Source: Syntrophaceae bacterium UBA6112 (GTDB lineage: Bacteria; Desulfobacterota; Syntrophia; Syntrophales; UBA5619). From it: DNA of 26,453 nucleotides. Each line of letters begins with the position of its first letter. The stretch's first letter is position 1. The notes beneath the pieces are model-generated. The model ran no database searches. It had not been told where the DNA came from and saw only the letters and a program-made list of their open reading frames with translations. Positions 16,901 through 24,638 of this stretch are shown piece after piece. A program made the translations under genes and the position numbers. The DNA is taken from the NCBI GenBank assembly GCA_002423465.1, contig DIWG01000084.1, positions 1-26,453 of the forward strand, given 5' to 3'.

Positions 16901-17712
16901 CGCCGCCTGCCTTTCCGGCCCTGGCCGCCGATGAAACCGGGATTGGCCTCCGGCTGTTTCGATCTGCAGGCGAAGCGCTGCTTTCCCACCACAAAGGGGT
17001 GAGGGCACTGTTGACGCTACGGTTTCGTGAAGAACTCAGGCACCTGCGCAAGACGGTGGCGCCGATCGGCGATCTGAAGATTTGGGCCGCGGCCTTCGGT
17101 GGGGTAAAGCCGCTGGAAAACGCCTTGGTGGAGAAGGTCATGGTGGATCTCTTCGATGCGGATGTGCGAACCGAAGCGGATTTTGTGCAACACGCCGAGA
17201 GAATCCGGCCCGAAATCCTGCCCCGGGGCATTTCGGTCATTCGGCTCGCGGAACCGCCGCTCAAGGCCCTTTATGAGGCAGTTGAGCTGCTCCGGACACT
17301 GGAGGGTTCCAATCGAGGAAACCGGCCGCTATTGAACTTTCTGGCGGATTTGCGGGATGAGGCGGCAAGGCTCCTCCCGCCGGATTTTCTCATCCGGTAC
17401 GACGGGGAACGATTGAATCACATCTGCCGCTATCTGCGCGCCCTGGCCATCCGTGCAGAGCGGGGGACCGTTCACCTGCAGAAGTCCCTTGAGCGTTGGA
17501 AAGAGATTCAGGATTTGAATGATTGGCGGGAATCAACGCTCCGGGAACTTCCCGCTTTCGCATCCGGGGAAAAACGCCGGGCGCTCGATGATTTTGGCTG
17601 GATGATCGAAGAGTACAAGGTGTCGCTGTTCGCCCAGGAGCTCAAAACCGCCATTCCCATCTCGCGCAAGCGGATTGAAGCCAAGATGGCGGAGATCCTG
17701 AGAGTTCTGTAA
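13909..17712 (+). CDS. hrpA: ATP-dependent DEAH-box RNA helicase HrpA
   Basis: 1267 residues, close to the usual HrpA length of about 1300. Visible motifs are Walker A GETGSGKTT (50-58), TQPRRIAA (motif Ia, 78-85), DEAH (147-150), SAT (179-181), motif V (ATNVAETSLTIPG) and motif VI (QRKGRCGRV). Then come the helicase-associated winged-helix and OB-type regions. A long C-terminal DUF3418-type part ends in a helical tail, as in E. coli HrpA. HrpA proteins act on RNA and have been linked to rescue of stalled or collided ribosomes. I chose the TTG at 13909 because AGGAG (13896-13900) lies 8 nt before it; an in-frame TTG at 13879 has no such site. It is transcribed alone, convergent with the HD-GYP gene (39-nt gap, no clear terminator). 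Confidence 0.93.
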   Translation: MSRSASLQKKMDERRARLPNLVYPSLLPILEKREEIVAAVRKHPVVVITGETGSGKTTQIPKMCLEAGRGLAGLIGCTQPRRIAATTVARRIAEELGEEIGLSVGYKIRFDDRTPRNAFFKIMTDGILLMEAQTDSLLRMYDTIIIDEAHERSLNIDFILGILKNILGRRHDLNIVITSATIDTDKFSRAFDNAPIIEVSGRLYPVEVRYEPPDRELEEKGEITHVDAAVRAVEELTGRRRPGDILIFMPTERDIRETRELLNGRLREDAVILPLFSRLTRSEQERVFQPISQRKIVIATNVAETSLTIPGIRYVIDTGLARISQYNPRSRTAGLPVRAISRSSAEQRKGRCGRVENGICIRLYPEEDYLGRPLFTAPEILRSNLAGVILRMLSLGLGNIDLFPFIDRPAQKSVKDGIDILLELGAIEREEDESRRLIDPWRLTERGRIMARLPIDPRIARMILEAKKEDCLPEILIIAAALSIQDPRERPAEKEAQADQMHALFQDPASDFVSLLRIWQRCHDTGDSPKTQNRIRRFCREHFLSYRRIREWRDVHDQLRTILTEQKFLSTKSSAARKDVAGLYAAIHRSVLSGYLGNIAVKKEKNFYTATQGRQAMIFPGSGLFNRAGNWIVAAELVETSRLFARTAANIESVWLEELGGELCRHTYSSPHWEKNRGEVVASEQVTLFGLVIVTGRPVSFARIDPGEASRIFIRSSLVAGEVQRPLPFLVHNQLLIEKIAGMEEKVRRHDLLVGDEAIAQFYEQRLSGICDIRTLQRLVRDRGGDAFLRMNEEDLLVKLPDTAEIALFPEAISAGGWRLDCVYRFDPGKPEDGVTLKIPIQATRSVPSAQLDWAVPGLLREKIAALLRGLPKEFRKKLLPLAETTETIFREMPREGVLLNALARFLYERFGVSIPADRWPIDMLEERLKIRYSVVNGKDRELAAGREISLLEKGFVDEEESNAFAKAMKIWEKSGLMTWDFGDLPEQIPLRDGGIHAPPAFPALAADETGIGLRLFRSAGEALLSHHKGVRALLTLRFREELRHLRKTVAPIGDLKIWAAAFGGVKPLENALVEKVMVDLFDADVRTEADFVQHAERIRPEILPRGISVIRLAEPPLKALYEAVELLRTLEGSNRGNRPLLNFLADLRDEAARLLPPDFLIRYDGERLNHICRYLRALAIRAERGTVHLQKSLERWKEIQDLNDWRESTLRELPAFASGEKRRALDDFGWMIEEYKVSLFAQELKTAIPISRKRIEAKMAEILRVL

Positions 17713-17751
17713 AATCCGTTTATATGAACCTTACTCGGGCAAGGGTCCGCC

Positions 17752-19533
17752 TCAAGAGGGGGGAAACCTTTCCAAGACTTCCTTTATTTTCGGCAGGACC
17801 TGCATAAAGAGATCCGTCAATTGCGGATCGAACTGGTTTCCCCGTCCCTTTCGGATTTCCGCGACCGCATCCTCGAATGAGAAGGCCTGCTTGTAGGGCC
17901 GCCGGGATATGAGGGCGTCGAAGACGTCGCAGAGCGCCACGATTTTACCCGCTACCGAGATTTCTTCCTTTTGAAGTCCTTTGGGATATCCCGTGCCGTC
18001 CCACCGTTCGTGATGGGTTGCTGCGATGTCCTGGGCCAGGCGAACCAGCGGCGATGTCCCGCCCGTCAAAATATCGTTTCCAATCAAGGTGTGTGTTTTG
18101 ATAACCTGCCGTTCCCGGAGGTCCAGTTGGTCCGGCTTGAGCAGTATGGCGTCGGGGACGCCTATTTTGCCGACGTCATGCATCGGCGCTGCCTCTCTGA
18201 CGAGGAAGCACTCCTCCTCCGTGAAGCCGTTGGCCCTGGCCAGAATTTCCGCGTACAGACCGACCCGCTGGATGTGCTTGCCCGTGTCGGTGTCGCGATA
18301 TTCGGAGGCCAGGGCGAGCCGATGCACGATTTCCTCTTGGGCATGACGCAAGTTTTGCACCAGGGAGGCGATTTTTCTTCCCATGATGTTGAAGGCCCGT
18401 GACAGGGAACGTATTTCGGCTGTCCCCGGGGACTCATCCACCGATCCGCTGAAATCCCCTTCGGCATATTGCTCGGTTCGCCGGACCAGGCGTTGCAGCG
18501 GGTCGCTGACCGATGCCGTCACCCAAAAAATCAGGATAACCAGCAGCAGGATAAAACCACCGGCCGCGATGAGCAGTTTTTGCATCAAGCCGATCCAGGG
18601 GGATAGCAACTCCCGCTCGGGATAAACGAGAAAGAGGGTCCAGCCTGCTGATCGGACGAATACATGCGTTACCCAAGACCATTGCCCGCTGAAAGGGTCC
18701 AGTATCCGCTTCGACGCGTCGTCGGAAGGCCCTACCCTTCCGAGGGCGGAGAGGAACGATGCAAATTGGGGAACGCCCTTTCCGGAGCCGATCTCCCCGG
18801 ACGCTGCAGAAAGACTCCTCGCTTCGATGTAGGGGTGGGCCAGGAGGCGGTTCTCCCGGGTCATGAGAAAGGCGTATCCGCCTCGGACCGGTTGTAAGGC
18901 GCGGATCTTGGCGACCAGGGTCTCCAGGGCCACATCCACCGTGGCCACGCCGATCCGTTGTTGCTTTCCGCGGATCGGTGTTGAGTAGGTGACCATTACA
19001 ATGTCTCCGCCACCGCGATCCCAGTAGGGTTCGCTCCAGCCGCCGACTCCGTTCGCGAGGGGAGTTTGGAACCAACTCTGCCGCTGATAATCATATTTGG
19101 GATCTAGCAGGGACAGATACCGGATCCCCGTCGCTGTGCGGTGATAATAGGCGGCGTAAGAACCCAGAGGAGTCATCGCGGGCGCAAACGCAACCGCGGA
19201 GCCGAAAATCTCCGGATTGTTTTCAAGGGTGCCGCGGATCAGTTTCCGGAGAAAATCGTCACGGAGAGAGGGGGAAGCGGCCACGGCGACGGCCAGTTGG
19301 TCGGCGATTTCGCCGGCGCCGGTGAAAAGCAGATCGAAAGGTTCCAGGACCGACCGCCCCGTGTAATAGGTTTGCGTCTTGAGCTGTTCACGCAGGGTGG
19401 CGCGACCGATAGGATAAACGACGGCGATAAAGAGACTGAAGAGAAGAATAATCAGGGGGATCAGGACGAGCAGCAAACGTCCCCGAATCGTCCAACCCCT
19501 GTTGCTTACGTGTGCCAATCCCATCTCCGTCAT
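17752..19533 (-). CDS. Cache-HAMP-HD-GYP cyclic-di-GMP phosphodiesterase
   Basis: About 593 residues. The order is a short cytosolic tail, TM1 (about 20-40), an extracytoplasmic Cache-type sensor (about 50-310, including PYWDRGGGDIVMVTYSTPI), TM2 (about 320-342), HAMP (about 343-395), a short coiled linker and an HD-GYP domain (about 410-590). HD-GYP residues are all present: H420 (GKHIQRV), H452-D453 (MHDVGKIG), HHE at 507-509, DGTGYP at 512-517, and DVFDAL with RRPYK. It should sense an outside ligand and degrade c-di-GMP inside the cell. The start is uncertain: ATG codons at 19533 and 19524 are in frame, and the frame is open back to 19614. The gap to pyrD is about 150 nt, so it may have its own promoter. 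Confidence 0.88.
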   Translation of the reverse strand: MTEMGLAHVSNRGWTIRGRLLLVLIPLIILLFSLFIAVVYPIGRATLREQLKTQTYYTGRSVLEPFDLLFTGAGEIADQLAVAVAASPSLRDDFLRKLIRGTLENNPEIFGSAVAFAPAMTPLGSYAAYYHRTATGIRYLSLLDPKYDYQRQSWFQTPLANGVGGWSEPYWDRGGGDIVMVTYSTPIRGKQQRIGVATVDVALETLVAKIRALQPVRGGYAFLMTRENRLLAHPYIEARSLSAASGEIGSGKGVPQFASFLSALGRVGPSDDASKRILDPFSGQWSWVTHVFVRSAGWTLFLVYPERELLSPWIGLMQKLLIAAGGFILLLVILIFWVTASVSDPLQRLVRRTEQYAEGDFSGSVDESPGTAEIRSLSRAFNIMGRKIASLVQNLRHAQEEIVHRLALASEYRDTDTGKHIQRVGLYAEILARANGFTEEECFLVREAAPMHDVGKIGVPDAILLKPDQLDLRERQVIKTHTLIGNDILTGGTSPLVRLAQDIAATHHERWDGTGYPKGLQKEEISVAGKIVALCDVFDALISRRPYKQAFSFEDAVAEIRKGRGNQFDPQLTDLFMQVLPKIKEVLERFPPS

Positions 19534-19683
19534 GGGGTCATTTCTCTTTCCCCGGTGCGACTCAAGAGCACCATTATTTTTTGATAAGGACTTGCTTCTT
19601 GACGGGGAAAGCATAAGAAGAATGGTCCTACGACCGGATTAACGCCGGGGGCAGTCTGCTTCGTCTTCCTCATCCTCTTTGCC

Positions 19684-20634
19684 TCATTGCTGCGGATCGG
19701 TTATCAGCGAACCGATCAATTCATCGATCCGGCCGATCCCATGCCGGGTCATGTATTCTTCGATTCCGTCAATGACCTTCATCGTCACGGAGGGATTGAT
19801 GAAATTGGCCGTGCCAATCTCAATGGCCGTTGCCCCTGCAATGAGAAATTCCAGAGCGTCGTCGGCGGTCGAGATTCCGCCGATGCCGATGACCGGGATT
19901 TTCAGAGAATGGACCGCCTGCCAGACCATCCGAAGGGCAACCGGTTTGACGGCCGGTCCGGAAAGTCCGCCGGTGATGTTCGCCAGGTGGGGGCGACGGC
20001 GTTCGATATCCACCGACATTCCCGTGAGGGTGTTGATCAGCGAAACCGCATCGGCGCCGGCCGCCTCGACCGCCATCGCGATCTCCGTGATGTCGGTCAC
20101 ATTCGGCGTCAGCTTGACGATCATTGGAAGATCGGTCTCTCCCCGAACCTTTTGTGTGATATCGGCGGCAACATCGGGATTGGCGCCGAATGCGATTCCC
20201 CCCTTTTTTACATTCGGGCAGGAGATGTTGACCTCGATGCCGTCCACCCCGTCAACATGGCTGAGAATCTCGGCAATGCGGCGATATTCATCGACGGTTT
20301 CGCCAAAAATGTTCGCGATAACGGCGACGTCGATCTGTCGCAGATAAGGCATCTTTTCCGCGATGAACGCCCGGACGCCGATATTTTGAAGGCCGACGGC
20401 GTTAAGCATTCCGCATGGGGTTTCCATGATCCGGGGAGATGGATTCCCCGGCCTCGGTTCAAGGGAGAGACCCTTGAGTACGATCGCCCCCAGACGTTTC
20501 AAATCGCAAAAGGGGGCAAATTCCTGCCCATAACCGAATGTTCCTGAGGCGGTCATTACGGGATTTTTTAGTTGAAGTCCGCCGATACGCACCGCAAGTC
20601 CGACGGGGTTGATTGCACATTTATCCAATTTCAT
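19684..20634 (-). CDS. pyrD: dihydroorotate dehydrogenase B, catalytic subunit
   Basis: 316 residues, a class 1B FMN-dependent dihydroorotate dehydrogenase, which oxidises dihydroorotate to orotate in pyrimidine synthesis. Seen are the N-terminal NPVMTASGTFGYG, KGLSLEPRPGNPSPRI, the NISCPN motif with the family's catalytic cysteine (C139), IVKLTPNVTDI, and the phosphate-binding GIGGISTADDAL. The cysteine (rather than serine) base and the adjacent pyrK mark it as the NAD-linked 1B type, working as a PyrD2K2 complex. The ATG at 20634 is 10 nt after the pyrK stop, with a weak AGGA upstream. The order rimI-pyrK-pyrD indicates one transcript. Confidence 0.95.
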   Translation of the reverse strand: MKLDKCAINPVGLAVRIGGLQLKNPVMTASGTFGYGQEFAPFCDLKRLGAIVLKGLSLEPRPGNPSPRIMETPCGMLNAVGLQNIGVRAFIAEKMPYLRQIDVAVIANIFGETVDEYRRIAEILSHVDGVDGIEVNISCPNVKKGGIAFGANPDVAADITQKVRGETDLPMIVKLTPNVTDITEIAMAVEAAGADAVSLINTLTGMSVDIERRRPHLANITGGLSGPAVKPVALRMVWQAVHSLKIPVIGIGGISTADDALEFLIAGATAIEIGTANFINPSVTMKVIDGIEEYMTRHGIGRIDELIGSLITDPQQ

Positions 20635-20644
20635 AACGGTTGTC

Positions 20645-21493
20645 CTATTCGTTCGAAAAAAAGACTGGGGAGATATCGAGGATATTGAACACCGGGCCTT
20701 CTTTGCAGACCCTTTGGTAATCGCTTAGCCCTTTCCCGTCGGTAATCGCCACGGCGCATCCAAGGCATGCGCCGATGCCGCAGGCCATCCTTTCCTCAAT
20801 GGAGACCTCGCAGCGGATAGCCGTTTTCCGAACCAGAAGTCCGAGGGACCGGATCATCGCCGCGGGTCCGCAGCCGTAAATGAAAGTTTCCTCCGGATTG
20901 CAGCCGTTCAGATCGGATCGGACAAGATCGGTGACAAGACCTTGATGCCCGGCGCTGCCGTCATTGGTGGCAATCCGGAGATCGCAGAAACTCTCCAGAC
21001 GATCGAGGCCGGTCAGAAGTTCCGCCGTTCTGGCACCGACATAAGCCGTTGTTTGCGTTTTTCCCGAAGCGTTGGTTTGCGAATAGCCCTCACGAAGCAG
21101 AAAGGTCAACGGGGCCACGCCGACGCCGCCGGCCACCAGGATCACCCTTCGAACATCGCAATCCACGGAAAAACCACGTCCGAGGGGGCCCAGGACATTC
21201 AAGAACGCTTTTGATCTCAAGCGTGAAAAAAGCGATGTCCCCAGACCCGCGACACGATAGAGCAGAACGAGGATGGCATAACCTCCTTCCCGGTGAAATC
21301 CGTATACGCTCAGCGGCCGGGGCAGCAAAGGTTCCCGTCGTTCCAAATCACGGATCATGACGAATTGTCCCGGAGACGGTGTCGAAAAGGTGCCGGGGAG
21401 TCGAAGGGTAAGCCGGAAGTGGTTCGGGGATACTTCTACGTTTCCGATCACCTCTCCGTCAACCATGGATGGATGCTCACGCGATGTTTTCAT
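20645..21493 (-). CDS. pyrK: dihydroorotate dehydrogenase B, electron-transfer subunit
   Basis: 282 residues of the ferredoxin-reductase-like PyrK family. It carries FAD and a [2Fe-2S] cluster and passes electrons from dihydroorotate oxidation to NAD. The FAD-binding RPLSVY is at 59-64, the NAD-binding region GGVGVAPL at 122-129 and YGCGPAAM at 206-213. The C-terminal cluster cysteines are C238, C243, C246 and C263. The ATG at 21493 lies 17 nt inside the end of rimI and has GGGGAG 6 nt upstream, so translation is probably coupled to rimI. Confidence 0.94.
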   Translation of the reverse strand: MKTSREHPSMVDGEVIGNVEVSPNHFRLTLRLPGTFSTPSPGQFVMIRDLERREPLLPRPLSVYGFHREGGYAILVLLYRVAGLGTSLFSRLRSKAFLNVLGPLGRGFSVDCDVRRVILVAGGVGVAPLTFLLREGYSQTNASGKTQTTAYVGARTAELLTGLDRLESFCDLRIATNDGSAGHQGLVTDLVRSDLNGCNPEETFIYGCGPAAMIRSLGLLVRKTAIRCEVSIEERMACGIGACLGCAVAITDGKGLSDYQRVCKEGPVFNILDISPVFFSNE

Positions 21494-22004
21494 TTTTTGC
21501 TCCCCGCCGTTGCTTCGGCGTCAACCCTTCCACAGGAACCTGCTGCAGATCCGCCGACATGATCAGCGCATCCTCCCCGGTATCGTTATAATAACCGCGG
21601 CGGACGCCTTTTACGGTAAATTCGAAATTTTCGTACAGGTTTCGCGCCGCCCGGTTGGAGCGACGCACCTCAAGCGTTACCCATCGAACTCCCTCCGGAC
21701 GACAAATCCGGATCGCGTGAGACAGCAACCGGGATGCGATCCTTCTCCGACGGAGATCCCTGCGAACGGCAATATTGTGGAGTTGAAACTCGTCCGCCAC
21801 TTGCCAGAAAACGATATATCCGACAACCGCTATTCCCTGAGACTCTAAAGACTTTCCGACAAGCATCCGGGAGACGGGATTGCTCAATTCGCTGAGGAAA
21901 AGATTTGGCGACCAGGGTGTCGGATATGAATCTCTTTCAATCGCCAGAATCTCGACGAGATCCCCTTCCTCACATTCGCCGATCGTCATCCCGAAATCGT
22001 CCAT
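21477..22004 (-). CDS. rimI: ribosomal-protein-S18-alanine N-acetyltransferase (GNAT)
   Basis: 175 residues, a GNAT acetyltransferase of the RimI type. The acetyl-CoA loop is RRDLRRRRIASRLL, preceded by LHNIAV. The C-terminal part AARNLYENFEF, then the VKGVRRGYY region and DALIM, is the usual RimI ending. It would acetylate the N-terminal alanine of ribosomal protein S18. It carries an extra tail of about 20 residues, which overlaps the pyrK start. The ATG at 22004 is 3 nt after the PTS IIC stop; an ATG at 21989 is also possible. Other GNAT substrates cannot be excluded. Confidence 0.85.
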   Translation of the reverse strand: MDDFGMTIGECEEGDLVEILAIERDSYPTPWSPNLFLSELSNPVSRMLVGKSLESQGIAVVGYIVFWQVADEFQLHNIAVRRDLRRRRIASRLLSHAIRICRPEGVRWVTLEVRRSNRAARNLYENFEFTVKGVRRGYYNDTGEDALIMSADLQQVPVEGLTPKQRRGAKNENIA

Positions 22005-22007
22005 GCT

Positions 22008-22703
22008 TTAAAGACATCGAAAATAATTGAGAATGGCCGTCATTGCCAAAAATACGGCGCAGAAAACCGGAAGTGTCCCGCGCAGTCGGATGGTGTTGAG
22101 CGTCACCGCGATTCCAATCAGGGGAAACAGGCCGTAAATCAGTTGTAACCCCCGAATGTTCCAGGATGCGAGACGGGGGTATACCCAGGTCATCACGCCG
22201 ATGCCGATCGGAAGTGAAATCAAGATCAGGCCTGCCGGGTAAAGCCAGTTCCTCAGGGCTGCGCAAAGGTGATTTTTTGAGATGGAACGGGTATCGCCGT
22301 GAACGGCGTCGTTCAAGGCCTCTTTGGCCAGCTTCTCGTTGCCCCGGATAATCCAAAGCTCCATTTTTTGCGCAACAATGGCAAGCGGGATAAAAATGAG
22401 CAGGGCAAGTGCGATTAGTCCCTGCGGCAGGTATCCCAGGATCCGTCCGCTCTCGATGGCGCCGGCGGCGATCAGGATGGCGGCAAGGGTATCGTTGGGG
22501 GGAACGTAGGCGCCGATCGGCAGGCGGTCGATCCAGAAGAGTTCGATGAACGCGCCTGCAACCAGTCCCGTGTAGGGATCCCCAAGAATCAGGCCGATCA
22601 TCGGTGCCGCCACAATCGGCCGGGAGATCAAAAACTGAGCGAACACGCGATCCAGGCAAAGGATGCCGCCGACAATGGATACGATCAGAACATTCATGAT
22701 CAT
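22008..22703 (-). CDS. PTS mannose/sorbose-family IIC membrane component
   Basis: About 231 residues, strongly hydrophobic, with several membrane segments. It has the family pattern near the N-terminus: SRPIVAAPMIGLILGDP, GAFIELFWIDRLPIGAYVPP and ndT-like PNDTLAAIL. In mannose-family permeases IIC works with a IID subunit to carry the sugar, but no IID gene is present here; the next gene is rimI. ATG codons at 22703 and 22697 are both possible starts, with no strong Shine-Dalgarno. A 110-nt gap separates it from IIB, longer than the other gaps in this operon, and I see no gene in it. Confidence 0.86.
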   Translation of the reverse strand: MIMNVLIVSIVGGILCLDRVFAQFLISRPIVAAPMIGLILGDPYTGLVAGAFIELFWIDRLPIGAYVPPNDTLAAILIAAGAIESGRILGYLPQGLIALALLIFIPLAIVAQKMELWIIRGNEKLAKEALNDAVHGDTRSISKNHLCAALRNWLYPAGLILISLPIGIGVMTWVYPRLASWNIRGLQLIYGLFPLIGIAVTLNTIRLRGTLPVFCAVFLAMTAILNYFRCL

Positions 22704-22813
22704 AAGATCTGCCCGCACGGTTCAATTAAGGGTCAAACCCATGCGCTTGAGAGACTCTCTTATCCGCGGCGCAATATGGACGATCGCGCAATGCACCCAA
22801 TTCCACAAAATCG

Positions 22814-23314
22814 TCAAGATTGCATTTTCCGAACGATTTCAAAAAGATCAATGGGTTTTTCCCGGGGGACACGCCGCAATTCGATCTTCACCCCGGCATC
22901 CCGTAGGTCGTTGATATCACAGATGTCATGGTCGCTTAGAAGAACGGCGGGGGTGCAGCACAGTTTGCACTCCTCGTTGTAGATGTTTCCGATATTCAAC
23001 AGATCAAAACGGAATCCGAGTCGGTGGGCGGTCCATGCGTCCGAGATCTTACTGAAAAGAACGATGGTCTTCAATCCGCTGCCCCGGCAGAAGGGATAGT
23101 TCTCTACAAATTCGGAGACATTAGAAATAAGGACCTTGACCCCGCTGGGAACCGCCATTCGAATCACCGTCTCGTGGAAGAAATCGGAGGCTACCTGATC
23201 ATCCGCCACGACGATGCAGGATGCCTTGAGAGATGGAACCCAAGCTTCCAGAATCTGACCGTGAACCAACCGGTTGTCCACCCGTACGAGGGCTATATCC
23301 AATGATGGTTGCAC
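22814..23314 (-). CDS. PTS mannose/sorbose-family IIB component
   Basis: 166 residues, a free-standing IIB of the mannose family. The phosphorylated histidine is H18 in RVDNRLVHGQI, which matches the family's active-site loop. Later IVVADD and the NIGNIYN stretch are also typical. IIB takes phosphate from IIA and gives it to the sugar at IIC/IID. The start is a GTG at 23314, 4 nt after the IIA stop, with only a weak ribosome-binding site; a TTG at 23302 is an alternative. Both keep the active site. Confidence 0.88.
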   Translation of the reverse strand: MQPSLDIALVRVDNRLVHGQILEAWVPSLKASCIVVADDQVASDFFHETVIRMAVPSGVKVLISNVSEFVENYPFCRGSGLKTIVLFSKISDAWTAHRLGFRFDLLNIGNIYNEECKLCCTPAVLLSDHDICDINDLRDAGVKIELRRVPREKPIDLFEIVRKMQS

Positions 23315-23318
23315 TGGA

Positions 23319-23729
23319 CTATCCGACGACTTTCTTGTTCATAATCTCACTCGCCAGAGAGATGTTCTTGATTCCGTATTCCTTGACTAATTGCGCACAC
23401 TCCTTCAATGAGGTGCCCTCCCTGATGTCGGGCAGCTTCAGCAGCATTGGAAGATTAACGCCTGTGATCACCTCAACCTTCCCCTCCTTCATGAAGGAGA
23501 GTGAAATGTTGGACGGCGTCCCGCCGAAGAGATCGGTCAGAATCAAAACACCCCGTCCCTGATCGAGTTTTTTGATCGCAGTGCTGATCTCTTTCTTGAG
23601 ATCCTCAACCCCTTTGGTTTGGTCGACCGAGATGTGAACGATCCCTTTCATGCTTCCCCGGATCAGCTCCGCCGCCCTGATCAGTTCGCTCCCCAAGTTG
23701 CCGTGGGTGGTGATCAGTACTCCGATCAT
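23319..23729 (-). CDS. PTS mannose/sorbose-family IIA component
   Basis: 136 residues. The N-terminus GVLITTHGNLG places the phospho-accepting histidine at H9, as in the IIA domain of ManX. LTDLFGGTPSN is the other hallmark. It takes phosphate from HPr, though neither HPr nor EI is in the window. The ATG at 23729 has AGGGGGA about 8 nt upstream, the clearest ribosome-binding site of the three PTS genes. It is the first gene of the set IIA-IIB-IIC-rimI-pyrK-pyrD. In related genomes such incomplete mannose-type sets are thought to be regulatory; that is inference here. Confidence 0.92.
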   Translation of the reverse strand: MIGVLITTHGNLGSELIRAAELIRGSMKGIVHISVDQTKGVEDLKKEISTAIKKLDQGRGVLILTDLFGGTPSNISLSFMKEGKVEVITGVNLPMLLKLPDIREGTSLKECAQLVKEYGIKNISLASEIMNKKVVG

Positions 23730-23749
23730 GATTTATTTCCCCCTTGTTC

Positions 23750-23765
23750 CGATATTGCGATATTG
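23750..23765. repeat. tandem 8-bp direct repeat near the IIA promoter
   Basis: CGATATTG occurs twice in direct succession (23750-23757 and 23758-23765), just downstream of the candidate -10 box at 23771-23776 as read on the minus strand, and ahead of the IIA ribosome-binding site. It could be a small operator or chance. Confidence 0.4.
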
Positions 23766-23770
23766 TGGGA

Positions 23771-23799
23771 AGGCTAATGGATTGGGTTTCAATTGTCAA
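23771..23799 (-). promoter_or_regulatory. candidate promoter for PTS IIA operon
   Basis: On the minus strand: a perfect -35 TTGACA (23794-23799), a 17-nt spacer, and a weak -10 TAGCCT (23771-23776, 3 of 6). The 89-nt gap between the upstream ATPase gene and IIA is large enough for a promoter. The weak -10 suggests activator dependence or a false positive. Confidence 0.3.
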
Positions 23800-23818
23800 G
23801 GTGAATCGAATCCGGAGC

Positions 23819-24517
23819 TTAGATCGGATCCTTGATCAACATGGTCGAAGGATCGAGAAGCAGTGCGACGCCGGCCGTTGTGGATTCCCCGCCGCGACGC
23901 AGTTTGATATGGACATCCGCATGTTCCGGCTTCAACTCCAGGACGAGATCGAAAAGACCGGCGACCGCTGAAAAGGATGGCGGGAGGCCATCCGTGCCCG
24001 GAGATTCATGCCGGTGGGTATGAACGGTGAACCAGGCATGCATCCCGGTTCCTGCGGCCATCGCCTTCAGGTCGTTCAGATCGGCCAGCAGGGATTCGTC
24101 AAAATGGAGACCATCGATGATCATTATCGCTGGAGAAAAAATCCCCTGCTCGGTCAAATCGTTTAAACGCTCCTTGAGCTTCGGAACGGTGAAGCTTTCG
24201 ACGCGGAAGGTCATGATGAACCGGTGGGGCAAGACCGATTCCCACAGGCGGCTGATCTGTGCCCCTTCATAACTTCCGGCAAGATGGTGAAAAAGCTCGC
24301 TGTACCATAGGTTCACCTTGTTGACGGGATCGTTCAGGCTGATGTGGAGGACATTTCTGTTTCTCAGCATGCCGTTCAAGGCCAGTTGGACCAGCAGGGC
24401 GGTCTTTCCGACTCCGGCATGGGCGAGTACGGCACCGAATCCACCGGCGGGAAGAATGTCCTCTGTCTCGAAACCAAGTTGAAGCAATGGGTTGCGAAGG
24501 ATAAGTTCTTTTTTCAA
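23819..24517 (-). CDS. RecA/KaiC-like P-loop ATPase, function unknown
   Basis: 232 residues, soluble, with a Walker A AHAGVGKT at 32-39 and a Walker B IMIIDG at 131-136, spaced as in RecA/KaiC-fold ATPases. An HTHRH stretch at 166-170 could be a sensor position. There is no DNA-binding or second ATPase domain, and it is shorter than KaiC or RadA. The start is a TTG at 24517, preceded by GGAAGGGTGA; no ATG fits as well. It lies between fusA (121-nt gap) and the PTS genes (89-nt gap), so it may be in either transcript or alone. I cannot name a function. Confidence 0.7.
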   Translation of the reverse strand: MKKELILRNPLLQLGFETEDILPAGGFGAVLAHAGVGKTALLVQLALNGMLRNRNVLHISLNDPVNKVNLWYSELFHHLAGSYEGAQISRLWESVLPHRFIMTFRVESFTVPKLKERLNDLTEQGIFSPAIMIIDGLHFDESLLADLNDLKAMAAGTGMHAWFTVHTHRHESPGTDGLPPSFSAVAGLFDLVLELKPEHADVHIKLRRGGESTTAGVALLLDPSTMLIKDPI

Positions 24518-24638
24518 AATGTCACCCTTCCTGTCATAATGTTAGTACTTCTGTCTTGCAGCAATTTCACGGTCGTCCAAGCTGATGGCTGAAGTCGCGC
24601 TAAAATGTATCCGCCCTTCAGTCTCTCCGTCTGAGTAG

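Noticed and set aside
19636..19686. Possible read-through of the pyrD TGA into an acidic 14-codon tail (GKEDEEDEADCPRR)
   Set aside because: PyrD already ends at the normal length, the stop is not at a redox position, and no SECIS-like hairpin was found; probably chance.
24560..24612. Inverted repeat CTGAAG/CTTCAG after fusA as a terminator
   Set aside because: The arms are only 6-7 bp with a loop of about 21 nt and no U-run; not a convincing terminator.
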